In this document: positions 1 to 5,926 of the stretch, piece by piece
How the letters are laid out: each line of letters opens with the position of its first letter
Numbering within the stretch: the stretch's first letter is position 1
Origin: Pseudolabrys sp.
GTDB taxonomy: Bacteria > Pseudomonadota > Alphaproteobacteria > Rhizobiales > Xanthobacteraceae
DNA length: 10,713 nucleotides
Assembly: GCA_026125925.1 (NCBI GenBank)
Contig: JAHCKF010000085.1
Coordinates: forward strand, 1-10,713
Direction of reading: 5' to 3'
Position numbers and translations under genes: made by a program
Notes under the pieces: generated by a model
What the model was told of the DNA's origin: nothing
The model's database searches: none
What the model saw: only the letters and a program-made list of their open reading frames with translations

Positions 1-139
1 GCAATTCGGCGACCTCGAGCTTTTCCTCGTGGGTCATGGTGGCGCCGGGACATTGCTCGCCGTCGCGCAAGGTGGTGTCGAAGATGACGACGCGGTCCTT
101 GGCGGACACTGATTGGTCCGACTTTGTCGGGGTGGTCAT
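1..139 (-). CDS. leuA: 2-isopropylmalate synthase, N-terminal fragment (runs off left edge)
   Basis: This enzyme condenses acetyl-CoA with 2-oxoisovalerate in the first committed step of leucine synthesis in the cytoplasm. Only about 46 codons are inside the window. After a polar start of about 15 residues the protein reads [17 protein letters not shown], the hallmark N-terminal strand of the DRE-TIM metallolyase family. The LRDGEQ motif (residues 24-29) holds the catalytic Arg25 and the metal-ligand Asp26. The ATG at 139-137 is preceded by a GGAAGGA Shine-Dalgarno about 9 bases upstream. Homocitrate and citramalate synthases share the DTTLRDG motif, but the CPGA continuation and the company of ilvC favour LeuA. 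The rest of the gene, including the C-terminal leucine-feedback domain, lies outside the window. A 29-codon ORF ends in an ATGA overlap with this start. Confidence 0.9.
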   Translation of the reverse strand, partial: MTTPTKSDQSVSAKDRVVIFDTTLRDGEQCPGATMTHEEKLEVAEL

Positions 140-204
140 GGCTTTATTCCTTCCGGATCGAATGCACCCTCTGCGGGCGCTCTATGGGGTTGCTCGTCGT
201 GCCT

Positions 205-247
205 CCCCTGAGTGCCCAGGCGCATACGCCCAGCCGGCCCTCAGGGG
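205..247. repeat. 8-bp inverted repeat overlapping the microORF stop
   Basis: CCCCTGAG (205-212) and CTCAGGGG (240-247) are perfect inverted arms separated by 27 G/C-rich bases. The right arm contains the stop codon of the minus-strand microORF. It could act as a weak transcript end or as leader structure ahead of leuA. There is no T-run on either side, so it is not a standard intrinsic terminator. Confidence 0.35.
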
Positions 248-345
248 CTGATAAGCAGAAGGAGCGAGCCCAGAATGAGGATGGCGCCCAGCATGACCTG
301 ATTGGCCGCCGGGTCGAACGTCGCGATGGTGGTCGCCGCGTGCAT
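241..345 (-). CDS. Small single-span membrane protein, hypothetical (34-44 aa)
   Basis: This short ORF encodes a hydrophilic stretch of about 17 residues (starting MHAATTIATF) followed by one hydrophobic segment rich in Leu, Ile and Gly (roughly residues 18-32), then a terminal Ser-Pro. That pattern fits a single-pass inner-membrane microprotein. From the ATG at 345 onward nearly every codon ends in G or C, as in the recognised genes. The ten codons upstream, back to an alternative ATG at 375-373 (giving 44 aa), lack that bias, so I prefer 345. No strong Shine-Dalgarno is seen at either start, although a GAAGG lies about 13 bases before 345. The stop codon falls inside the right arm of an inverted repeat (205-247). 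The gene is co-directional with leuA and 101 bases upstream of it. I do not recognise a family, and chance cannot be excluded. Confidence 0.45.
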   Translation of the reverse strand: MHAATTIATFDPAANQVMLGAILILGSLLLLISP

Positions 346-375
346 CGTTCGAACTTTGCCTTCGATCCTCATCAT

Positions 376-568
376 CCGGTCACGATCGCCAAAGACGTTT
401 AAATCCGCCTTAATCGCGCCGGAACGCCTCCGCTTCTAGCGGATACGACCCCACGAAATCAAGCGCGAGACGCCAGGGCCGAGCCTCTAGTTTGGTCAGC
501 CATACTGCCTTATCAAGATCGTCCGGCCGGGCATGACCCGCGTGCGCGACCGCGAAGGAACGCCGCCG
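376..568. other. Intergenic region between the microORF and the O-methyltransferase gene
   Basis: This 193-base gap separates the divergent minus-strand microORF from the plus-strand methyltransferase gene and should hold the promoter of at least the latter. I see a small perfect hairpin, TCCGCT-TCT-AGCGGA, at about 428-442, and lower GC than the flanking genes. No convincing -35/-10 pair stands out. On the minus strand about 37 open codons end with TAA at 410-412. They have no start of their own and no strong third-position GC bias. Confidence 0.4.
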
Positions 569-1273
569 ATGACAATCAGCCCGCTGGCCGACCCCCGCCT
601 CGAGGCCGTCCTCGCCCGGCTCCATGCCGAGGACAAGCGCCAGTTTCGCGCCATCCTGCGCCACTATCTGCCCCGCCTGCTGCTGTCGCCATTCACCGGC
701 GGCGCGGCGCTCGATCCCACGGCGCCGGCCGAGGCCGCCTTTCTGCGCGACAAGCTGGTGGCAATCGACCCCGACAAGGGACGCCTCGCCTACTGTTTCT
801 GCCGGGCGCTCGACGCGACACTGGCGGTCGAAATCGGCACCTCGTTCGGCGTCTCGACGCTCTATCTGGCGGCGGCGCTGCGCGACAACGCCGCGCGCGA
901 TGGCGGCATGCGCAAGGTGATCGGCACCGAGATCGAACCGAGCAAGGCGGCGGCGGCGCGGGCCAACTGGGCCGAAGCCGGCCTCGATGCGTTCATCGAC
1001 CTGCGCGAGGGCGACGCGCTGGAAACACTCGCCGGCCTGCGGGGGCCGGTCGACTTCGTGCTGATCGACACCTGGATTCCGCTCGCGCTGCCGGCACTCA
1101 AGCTGCTGACGCCGCATCTGCGTCGCGGCGCGATCGTGATGTGCGACAACGTCCGCCAATTCGCCAAGGCCTACCGGCCCTATACCGATCACGTCCGCGA
1201 TCCCGCCAACGGCTTCCGCTCGATGCTGTGGCCTGGCCAGGGCGGCGTCGAACTGTCGGTCTGGAACGGCTGA
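569..1273 (+). CDS. Class I SAM-dependent O-methyltransferase-like protein
   Basis: This is a predicted cytoplasmic methyltransferase of 234 residues with the Rossmann fold of the caffeoyl-CoA/catechol O-methyltransferase group. The SAM-binding motif I is clear at residues 87-99 (VEIGTSFGVSTLY). An acidic end of strand 2 follows at Glu121 (GTEIEP), then DFVLID at 162-167 and a late CDN at 192-194, equivalent to the metal-binding D-N pair of the family. The usual third metal-ligand motif, DADK after strand 4, is replaced by DTWI. The metal site may therefore be altered, and the substrate cannot be named. The ATG at 569 has GAAGGAA 8 bases upstream; another in-frame ATG at 533 lacks a ribosome site. 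The gene is monocistronic and converges on the ppk2-like gene with a 28-base gap and no clear terminator. The fold assignment is firm, the function is not. Confidence 0.8.
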   Translation: MTISPLADPRLEAVLARLHAEDKRQFRAILRHYLPRLLLSPFTGGAALDPTAPAEAAFLRDKLVAIDPDKGRLAYCFCRALDATLAVEIGTSFGVSTLYLAAALRDNAARDGGMRKVIGTEIEPSKAAAARANWAEAGLDAFIDLREGDALETLAGLRGPVDFVLIDTWIPLALPALKLLTPHLRRGAIVMCDNVRQFAKAYRPYTDHVRDPANGFRSMLWPGQGGVELSVWNG

Positions 1274-1301
1274 CGCGACGCCGACGGCCCAGCCTTTGCG
1301 G

Positions 1302-2186
1302 CTATGCCTTGTCCGCCAGCAGCGCTTTCCTGATCTCCGCCATCTTCTTGCGCGCGGCGTCATCGACGGTCGGGAATTTCAGGTCGAGGCGCTCCATCGC
1401 GTCGATCACCGCGGACGCGACGACGAGACGGGTGAACCATTTGTGGTCGGCCGGCACGACATACCACGGCGCCTCCGGCAGCGAGGTCGCGCGGATCATG
1501 TCCTCATAGGCCGCCATGTACTTGTCCCACAGCGCGCGCTCGGCGACGTCGCCGGTCGAGAACTTCCAGTGCTTCTCGGGTTCCTCCAGCCGGTCGAGGA
1601 AGCGCTTGCGCTGCTCGTCAGGCGAGACATGGAGAAAGAACTTCAGGACACAGGTGCCGCTTCGGACGACATGGCGCTCGAAATCGCGGATCGACTCGAA
1701 ACGCTGCGACCAGATGTCGTCGCGTCGAAGCGTCGGCGGCAACTTCTGCGCGTCGAGGAATTCCGGGTGCACCCGCACCACCAGCACCTCCTCGTAATGC
1801 GAGCGGTTGAAGATGCCGATGCGGCCGCGCTCCGGCAGCCGCCTGGCGACGCGCCAGAGAAAATCGTGATCGAGCTCTTCCGCGCTCGGCGCCTTGAAGG
1901 AGAACACCTGACAGCCCTGCGGATTGACGCCGGACATCACATGCTTGATGACGCTGTCCTTGCCGGCCGCGTCCATCGCCTGAAAGATCAGCAGCACCGC
2001 GCGGCGGTCGTCGGCGTACAGCCGCTCCTGCAGTTCGGACAGCGTCTTGACGCCGTCCTCCAGCATCGCCTTCGCATCTTTCTTGCCGATGTCGAGACCG
2101 CCGGTGCCGCCGCAGTCGTGATCGGCGAGCCTGAACGTGTCCGGCTTGTCGATGCGGAAGCGGCGGGCAATCTCGGCGGCTTTCAT
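1302..2186 (-). CDS. Polyphosphate kinase 2 family: polyphosphate-nucleotide phosphotransferase
   Basis: PPK2 enzymes use inorganic polyphosphate as phosphate donor to make nucleoside di- or triphosphates. This is a single-domain protein of 294 residues. The Walker A-like loop DAAGKD is at residues 72-77 in QAMDAAGKDSVIKHV. SGVNPQGCQVFSFK (85-98) follows, and then the lid/Walker B segment IGIFNRSHYEEVL (123-135). FNRSHYE, rather than the FDRSWY-type motif of classes I/II, matches what I recall of class III enzymes, which phosphorylate both NMPs and NDPs; the subclass is an inference. The last gene of the pdxY-phzF-nudix-ppk2 unit, its GTG at 2195 overlaps the preceding stop as GTGA. The ATG at 2186 is preferred because GGGAG lies 8 bases ahead of it; the GTG would add only three residues. 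Translation is probably coupled to the upstream gene. No ppk1 or exopolyphosphatase gene is nearby. Confidence 0.9.
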   Translation of the reverse strand: MKAAEIARRFRIDKPDTFRLADHDCGGTGGLDIGKKDAKAMLEDGVKTLSELQERLYADDRRAVLLIFQAMDAAGKDSVIKHVMSGVNPQGCQVFSFKAPSAEELDHDFLWRVARRLPERGRIGIFNRSHYEEVLVVRVHPEFLDAQKLPPTLRRDDIWSQRFESIRDFERHVVRSGTCVLKFFLHVSPDEQRKRFLDRLEEPEKHWKFSTGDVAERALWDKYMAAYEDMIRATSLPEAPWYVVPADHKWFTRLVVASAVIDAMERLDLKFPTVDDAARKKMAEIRKALLADKA

Positions 2187-2191
2187 CGGCG

Positions 2192-2899
2192 TCACTCCCG
2201 CTGCCAGCGGTGGTTCAGGAACACGTGCACGAAACGCGGCATGGTGGCGTCGAGGTCGGCCCGCCCGCGCACGATGCGGATATCGGCCAGTTCAGGATCG
2301 CGCTGGCGCGTGAGATTGGCAAGGATGCGCTCGCGCAGGGCCGCGGCGGTGTCGCGGGCCCGCAGCACCTTGACGGCGACGACGGAAGGGCCGGTGCGCA
2401 CCAGCGTCCAGCCCGGCTCGGCGTCGAACGCCGCGACCGCGAGGCCGGTTTCCTCGGCGAGTTCCCGAGCGACGCTGCGCTCGAAATCGACGCGGTCGCC
2501 GGCGACGTCCTGCGGGTCGGGCGTGCCGCAGGGAAAATAGGCCTGGCCCGCATTGGCGGTGTGGCCACCCATGACGCCGAGCAGCCAGCCGCCGTCGCTG
2601 CCGCGGATCGCGGCGGCGGCAAAGCAGTCCCACACCCCGGCGGGCGGCTGGCCCTGCCCGATCCAGTAGCGCAGGCCCGCATAGTCGGCCTCGAGGAACA
2701 TGCCGCGGAACAGGTCGTCGACGATCTCGTAGTGATGCAGCAGCAGGATGCGGCCGTTCCACAAGGCCGGCTTGGCCGCCTTGAGCCGCGTGAAAGAGGC
2801 GTCGATCTCGGCGCGGCGCTCCTGCGCATAGGCCCAGGGCACCGGCGCAAAGATCATCTCCAGCCGCGGAATGCGCGTGACGTTGTCGCCGCCGCTCAC
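2192..2899 (-). CDS. NUDIX hydrolase-like protein with a divergent NUDIX box
   Basis: This predicted 235-residue cytoplasmic protein would hydrolyse nucleoside diphosphates linked to another moiety; the substrate is unknown. An N-terminal part of about 85 residues (FAPVPWAYAQERRAEID onward) precedes the NUDIX-like core. The second half of the NUDIX box, RELAEETGL, is intact at residues 145-153, so the metal-binding glutamates Glu146, Glu149 and Glu150 are present. The first half is irregular: a P-C-G-T sequence at 123-126 replaces the usual Gly-Gly, and the spacing from glycine to REL does not fit Gx5Ex7. The start is GTG at 2899, overlapping the phzF stop as GTGA, with AGGA 7 bases ahead. 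The stop overlaps the ppk2 GTG. Tight overlap on both sides makes cotranslation likely. The domain call is fairly sure, its activity is not. Confidence 0.8.
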   Translation of the reverse strand: MSGGDNVTRIPRLEMIFAPVPWAYAQERRAEIDASFTRLKAAKPALWNGRILLLHHYEIVDDLFRGMFLEADYAGLRYWIGQGQPPAGVWDCFAAAAIRGSDGGWLLGVMGGHTANAGQAYFPCGTPDPQDVAGDRVDFERSVARELAEETGLAVAAFDAEPGWTLVRTGPSVVAVKVLRARDTAAALRERILANLTRQRDPELADIRIVRGRADLDATMPRFVHVFLNHRWQRE

Positions 2900-3795
2900 G
2901 CCTCGATCCTGCCTTCGCTGACGACCACGGCGTCGCCGCCGATGGTGGCGCCGGTCAGCGCGCCGCCGGCGACCGTCACCGCCAGCGCCATCAGGCTCGG
3001 CCGGCCCATGTCGTAGCCCTGCTCGATCGTCAGGCTGTGGCTGCCGTCGGCGGGCCTCGCCTGCGCCACCCAGAGGCCGGCGAAAGCCGCCGCCGCGCTG
3101 CCGGTCGCGGGATCCTCGGCCACGCCGAGCCCGGGCGCGAACATGCGGGCATAGATGGTGTGGGCCGGGTTCTCGGTGTCCTCGCAGAACAGGAAGGCCT
3201 TGGCCGGGCCGCGCGCGCCGAACACGGCGGCGAAGCGCGCAAGGTCCGGCCGCGCGCGCCGCACCGCGTCGCGGCTCGTCACGCCGACCAGCGGAAAGTC
3301 GACGCCGGCCGACCAGCACGCCGGCGCAAAGCGCGCGGTGTCGATGTCCGCCGCGTCGAGCGACAATGCAGCGGCGATGTCGGCGGCGGCGGCGAGATCG
3401 CCCACCCGCGCCGGCAGCTGCGGCAGCGCGAACACCGCATAGCCGGCGTCGCCCTGGCGCAGCTGCGCGGTGCAGGCGACCGGGCCGATATTTTCCTCGA
3501 GCACGAAAGCCTGCGGCTCACCGCCGCCGGCGATCCGCGCCAGCGCCACCGCGGTGCCGACGGTCGGATGGCCGGCGAACGGCAGCTCGGTCGCCGGCGT
3601 GAAGATCCGCAGCCGCGCGCGATGCGCCGGATTGTCCGGCGGCAGCACGAAAACGGTTTCCGGCAAATTGAACTCGCGCGCCAGCGCCTGCATCGCGCCG
3701 GGTTCGAGCTCCTGCGCGTCCAGCACGACGGCAAGCGGATTGCCGGTCAACCGGCGCGAGGTGAAGACATCGAGCGTGAGAAACCGTCGTTGCAT
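2896..3795 (-). CDS. PhzF family protein (diaminopimelate-epimerase fold isomerase)
   Basis: The 299-residue product belongs to the PhzF/YddE family, whose namesake isomerises trans-2,3-dihydro-3-hydroxyanthranilate in phenazine synthesis; most members have other or unknown substrates. It has the full set of family marks: an N-terminal [16 protein letters not shown] (9-24), the active-site Glu46 in [22 protein letters not shown] (70-82), and EDPATGSA (227-234) in the second half-domain. The length is normal and both halves are present, so the gene looks intact. The ATG at 3795 lies 23 bases after the pdxY stop and has only a weak ribosome site. The reading frame stays open far upstream, through antisense to pdxY, but protein similarity starts at this methionine. 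No other phenazine genes are present, so a phenazine role is unlikely. Confidence 0.93.
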   Translation of the reverse strand: MQRRFLTLDVFTSRRLTGNPLAVVLDAQELEPGAMQALAREFNLPETVFVLPPDNPAHRARLRIFTPATELPFAGHPTVGTAVALARIAGGGEPQAFVLEENIGPVACTAQLRQGDAGYAVFALPQLPARVGDLAAAADIAAALSLDAADIDTARFAPACWSAGVDFPLVGVTSRDAVRRARPDLARFAAVFGARGPAKAFLFCEDTENPAHTIYARMFAPGLGVAEDPATGSAAAAFAGLWVAQARPADGSHSLTIEQGYDMGRPSLMALAVTVAGGALTGATIGGDAVVVSEGRIEA

Positions 3796-3818
3796 GCCGG
3801 ACCGTGATGTTGGCGGGG

Positions 3819-4694
3819 TCAGAGTGGTTTGCGCGCGCCGGGCAGGCCGAGCGCCTTGACCTTGAACGTCTCGCTCGGCTTGACGAACTCGTTCTGGCAG
3901 GCGACCAGCGGCATCTCGCGCTGGCCGGTCTCCGTCATCCGCGTCAGCACGCCATAGACCGAGGACGCGGCCGCCGACAGCGCCTCGCCGGCCGAGCCGT
4001 CGCGCAGATAATGCGCGAAGAACAAGGCAGCGATGAGGTCGCCGGCGCCGTTGACCTTGAGCGGCAGCAGCGGCGTGCGCAGCCGGAAACGGCCGAGCTC
4101 GTCCGACACCAGCAGGTCGACGCAGTCCGCCGGGGTGTCGTCGATGTGCACCGAGGTGACCAGCACGGTGCGCGGCCCCGCCTCGTGCAGCGCGTCGATC
4201 GCCGAATAGGCCTGCGCCAGCGTGTGGGTCTCCTTGCCGGTCAGATATTCCAGCTCGAACTGGTTCGGCGTCATGATGTCGGCGGCCGGCACGGCCTGCG
4301 TCCTGATGAAATCCGGCACGCCCTCGCGCACATAGACGCCGCCGTCGGCATCGCCGATCACCGGGTCGCAGCAATAGGCCGCCGCCGGGTTGGCCGACTT
4401 CACCAGCGCGACGGCGTCGAGGATCGCCGCGCCGGTCTCGGGCAGGCCGATATAGCCGGAGATCACGCCGTCGCATTCGCCGAGCACGTTGCGGGCCTGG
4501 ATGCCCTCGACGAGGTCGCGGATCAGATGGGCGTCGAATATCTGCCCCTCGTAGTCGCCATAGCCGGGATGATTGGAGAACTGCACGGTGTGCACCGGCC
4601 AGACCTCGACGCCGATCCGCTGCAGCGGAAAGACGGCGGCGGAATTGCCGACATGGCCGTAGACGACGTGGGACTGGATGGAGAGGAGATTCAT
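3819..4694 (-). CDS. pdxY: Pyridoxal kinase PdxY
   Basis: PdxY phosphorylates pyridoxal with ATP to give pyridoxal 5'-phosphate in the B6 salvage pathway. The 291-residue protein carries the family N-terminus [18 protein letters not shown] (6-23) and [12 protein letters not shown] (35-46). CDPVIGD (109-115) is also present, as is the ribokinase-type anion hole with catalytic base NGAGD (215-219, Asp219). Length and motif order agree with E. coli PdxY (287 aa). PdxK is a relative, but the opening [14 protein letters not shown] is PdxY-like. The ATG at 4694 has only a poor Shine-Dalgarno. It opens the four-gene unit with phzF, a nudix-like gene and ppk2. A hairpin 21 bases upstream divides it from the binding-protein gene, so it may have its own promoter within 4695-4769 or receive read-through. 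Confidence 0.93.
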   Translation of the reverse strand: MNLLSIQSHVVYGHVGNSAAVFPLQRIGVEVWPVHTVQFSNHPGYGDYEGQIFDAHLIRDLVEGIQARNVLGECDGVISGYIGLPETGAAILDAVALVKSANPAAAYCCDPVIGDADGGVYVREGVPDFIRTQAVPAADIMTPNQFELEYLTGKETHTLAQAYSAIDALHEAGPRTVLVTSVHIDDTPADCVDLLVSDELGRFRLRTPLLPLKVNGAGDLIAALFFAHYLRDGSAGEALSAAASSVYGVLTRMTETGQREMPLVACQNEFVKPSETFKVKALGLPGARKPL

Positions 4695-4714
4695 GGACGA
4701 CCGACAATAACAGA

Positions 4715-4739
4715 TACGGCGGGGATTTTCCCCGCCGTA
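4715..4739 (-). terminator. Strong hairpin between the ABC binding-protein gene and pdxY
   Basis: TACGGCGGGGA (4715-4725) and TCCCCGCCGTA (4729-4739) are perfect 11-base arms around a 3-base loop. On the minus strand the hairpin begins 31 bases after the binding-protein stop codon, where an intrinsic terminator would lie. The following sequence, TCTGTTATTGT, is T-rich but not a clean T-run. It may terminate the transporter transcript fully or partly, or stabilise its 3' end. Confidence 0.6.
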
Positions 4740-4769
4740 CCGGATCGGAAGCGACGACGCAATCGCGCG

Positions 4770-5786
4770 TTAGCGGGCCGCGTCGACGTATTTGTTGGTA
4801 TAGGTCTTCGACAGGTCGATCTTGGCGTCCTTGATCGCCGGCACCGACTGGCTGAACACCTCGAGCACGGCCTGCGCGCCCTTCGGGTCCATCTTGCCGG
4901 TCTCCGAATACATCGACAGCGTCGCCTTGAGCGCGGCGACGTAGAGCGCCTTGTCCTTGCCGACCAGTTCGGCCGGCATCTTGTCGGCGATCTCTTCCGC
5001 GGTGTGGCTGTGGATCCATTTCAAGGTGGCGATGATCGCGTTGGTCATCCCCTGCACTTCCTTCTCGTGCGAGGCGATCCAGTCCGCGCGGGTGTAGAGC
5101 GCGCCGCCCGGATATTCGCCGCCGAACACCGACAGCGTGTCCTTCTGCGAGCGGGTGTCGACCAGGATGCGCAGATCCTTGTGGGTGCCGGCGAGCACGG
5201 TCACCGCCGGATCGAGCATGATGGCGGCGTCGATGGTGCCCTGCTCCATCGCCGCGATAGCGGTCGCGCCGAGACCGACGCCGATGACGCCGACCGAGTT
5301 CGGATCGACGCCGTTCTTGGCGAGGATGTATTTCAGGAAGAAGTCGGTCGAGGAGCCCGGCGCCGAGACGCCGATCTTCTTGTCCTTCAAGTCCTTCACC
5401 GACTTCACCTTGTCGTTCGCCTTCGGCGACACGACGAGCGCGAAGCCCGGATAGCGGTCATAGACCACGAAGGCCTGCAGGTGCTGGCCCTTGGCGGCGA
5501 GATTGACGCAGTGGTCGAAATAGCCCGACACCACGTCGGCCGAGCCGCCCATCACCGCCTTGAGCGCCTCCGAGCCGCCCTTGAACTGGACGACCTCGAC
5601 GTCGACGCCGGCTTTTTTGTACTCGCCGAGCTGGTGGGCCAGCATGGTCGGCAGGTAGCACAGGCACGACGCGCCGCCGATCGCCAGCGTGACCTTCGAC
5701 TGCGCGAGCGCCGCGCCCGCCGTCAGACCGGCCGAGACGACCAGCGCCGCGGCCGCCACCGTGAGCCGCCGGAACAAAGACTGCAT
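4770..5786 (-). CDS. ABC transporter periplasmic substrate-binding protein, NitT/TauT (NMT1-like) type
   Basis: This 338-residue secreted protein should capture a small solute in the periplasm and deliver it to the permease and ATPase encoded upstream. A signal peptide is evident: positively charged MQSLFRR, an Ala/Val-rich core, and probable cleavage after ALA28. The mature part shows the type II binding-protein layout of the nitrate/sulfonate/taurine/thiamine-precursor group: YLPTMLAHQLGEYKKAGVDVEVV (44-66), GGSEALKAVMGGSADVVSGYFDH (70-92), then KDLKDKKIGVSAPGSSTD. The substrate cannot be read from sequence. Three cysteines lie near the expected ligand cleft: Cys41 and Cys43 (SCLC) and Cys93 (DHC). 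The ATG at 5786 is set by GGGAGG 6 bases upstream; the open frame reaches to 5912, but without a plausible start signal. It follows its permease by 140 bases containing two hairpins. Confidence 0.87.
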   Translation of the reverse strand: MQSLFRRLTVAAAALVVSAGLTAGAALAQSKVTLAIGGASCLCYLPTMLAHQLGEYKKAGVDVEVVQFKGGSEALKAVMGGSADVVSGYFDHCVNLAAKGQHLQAFVVYDRYPGFALVVSPKANDKVKSVKDLKDKKIGVSAPGSSTDFFLKYILAKNGVDPNSVGVIGVGLGATAIAAMEQGTIDAAIMLDPAVTVLAGTHKDLRILVDTRSQKDTLSVFGGEYPGGALYTRADWIASHEKEVQGMTNAIIATLKWIHSHTAEEIADKMPAELVGKDKALYVAALKATLSMYSETGKMDPKGAQAVLEVFSQSVPAIKDAKIDLSKTYTNKYVDAAR

Positions 5787-5804
5787 GACAAACCTCCCAA
5801 TTTC

Positions 5805-5820
5805 GCCGCCTTGAGGCGGC
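5805..5820 (-). promoter_or_regulatory. Hairpin just upstream of the binding-protein ribosome site
   Basis: GCCGCC (5805-5810) and GGCGGC (5815-5820) form a 6-base all-G/C stem with a 4-base loop. On the mRNA (minus strand) it ends only a few bases before the GGGAGG Shine-Dalgarno at about 5793-5798. It leaves that site free, so it may protect the 5' end of a processed transcript or shape initiation. The structure is visible; the role is inferred. Confidence 0.45.
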
Positions 5821-5883
5821 CAGTTTAGGCAAACGATAAAACAGGCGCGCGGGCGTGACCAGCGCCGCGTTATCCTGAATTGC

Positions 5884-5926
5884 GCGCGACCGGTCCGGAA
5901 ACCGGTACCCACTTTTTGGGTCGCGC
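5884..5926. repeat. Palindromic intergenic element of Rhizobiales type
   Basis: Outer arms GCGCGACC (5884-5891) and GGTCGCGC (5919-5926) are perfect inverted repeats. Inside lie two ACCGGT-type blocks (5889-5894 and 5901-5906) and the core GTACCCACTTTTTGGG. The pattern, read as CCCAAAAAGTGGGTACCGGTTTCCGG on the other strand in pieces, resembles a dispersed palindrome I remember from many Bradyrhizobium, Mesorhizobium and Rhodopseudomonas intergenic regions. It abuts the permease stop codon (5927-5929) directly. In this position it could slow 3' decay of the ATPase-permease mRNA or partly terminate transcription before the binding-protein gene. Confidence 0.6.

Noticed and set aside
410..1363. 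A 317-codon minus-strand frame, including a protein-like tail ending at 410
   Set aside because: Most of it is antisense to the methyltransferase gene, with shadow composition. The tail at 410-525 looks less biased, but it has no start codon of its own and only moderate third-position GC, so I do not call a gene.
1296..2540. A 414-codon plus-strand frame
   Set aside because: It is antisense to ppk2 and the end of the nudix-like gene, with Arg/His-rich mirror composition and no domain.
2900..3319. Upstream extension of the nudix frame by 140 codons
   Set aside because: It overlaps phzF in a shadow frame rich in Arg/Ala/Gly. The GTG at 2899 with AGGA ahead and the GTGA overlap is the natural start.
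2896..3795. PhzF as sign of a phenazine biosynthesis cluster
   Set aside because: No other phz genes are present in the window. PhzF-like proteins are widespread outside phenazine producers.
3796..5019. Upstream extension of the phzF frame giving an apparent 707-residue fusion
   Set aside because: The added part is a shadow of pdxY and of the binding-protein gene in another frame. PhzF similarity begins at the ATG at 3795.
3804..5828. A 674-codon open frame on the plus strand
   Set aside because: It is antisense to pdxY and the ABC binding-protein gene. Its translation is His/Arg/Asp-rich and low in complexity, the usual mirror frame of high-GC genes, while the opposite strand has clear family motifs.
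5787..5912. N-terminal extension of the binding protein by 42 residues
   Set aside because: It would bury the signal peptide behind a non-coding-looking stretch and cross the palindromic element. GGGAGG 6 bases before the ATG at 5786 fixes the start.
5884..5926. Palindrome as operator for a transcription regulator
   Set aside because: No regulator gene is nearby, and it lies against a stop codon inside an operon. Its sequence resembles a dispersed repeat rather than a specific operator.
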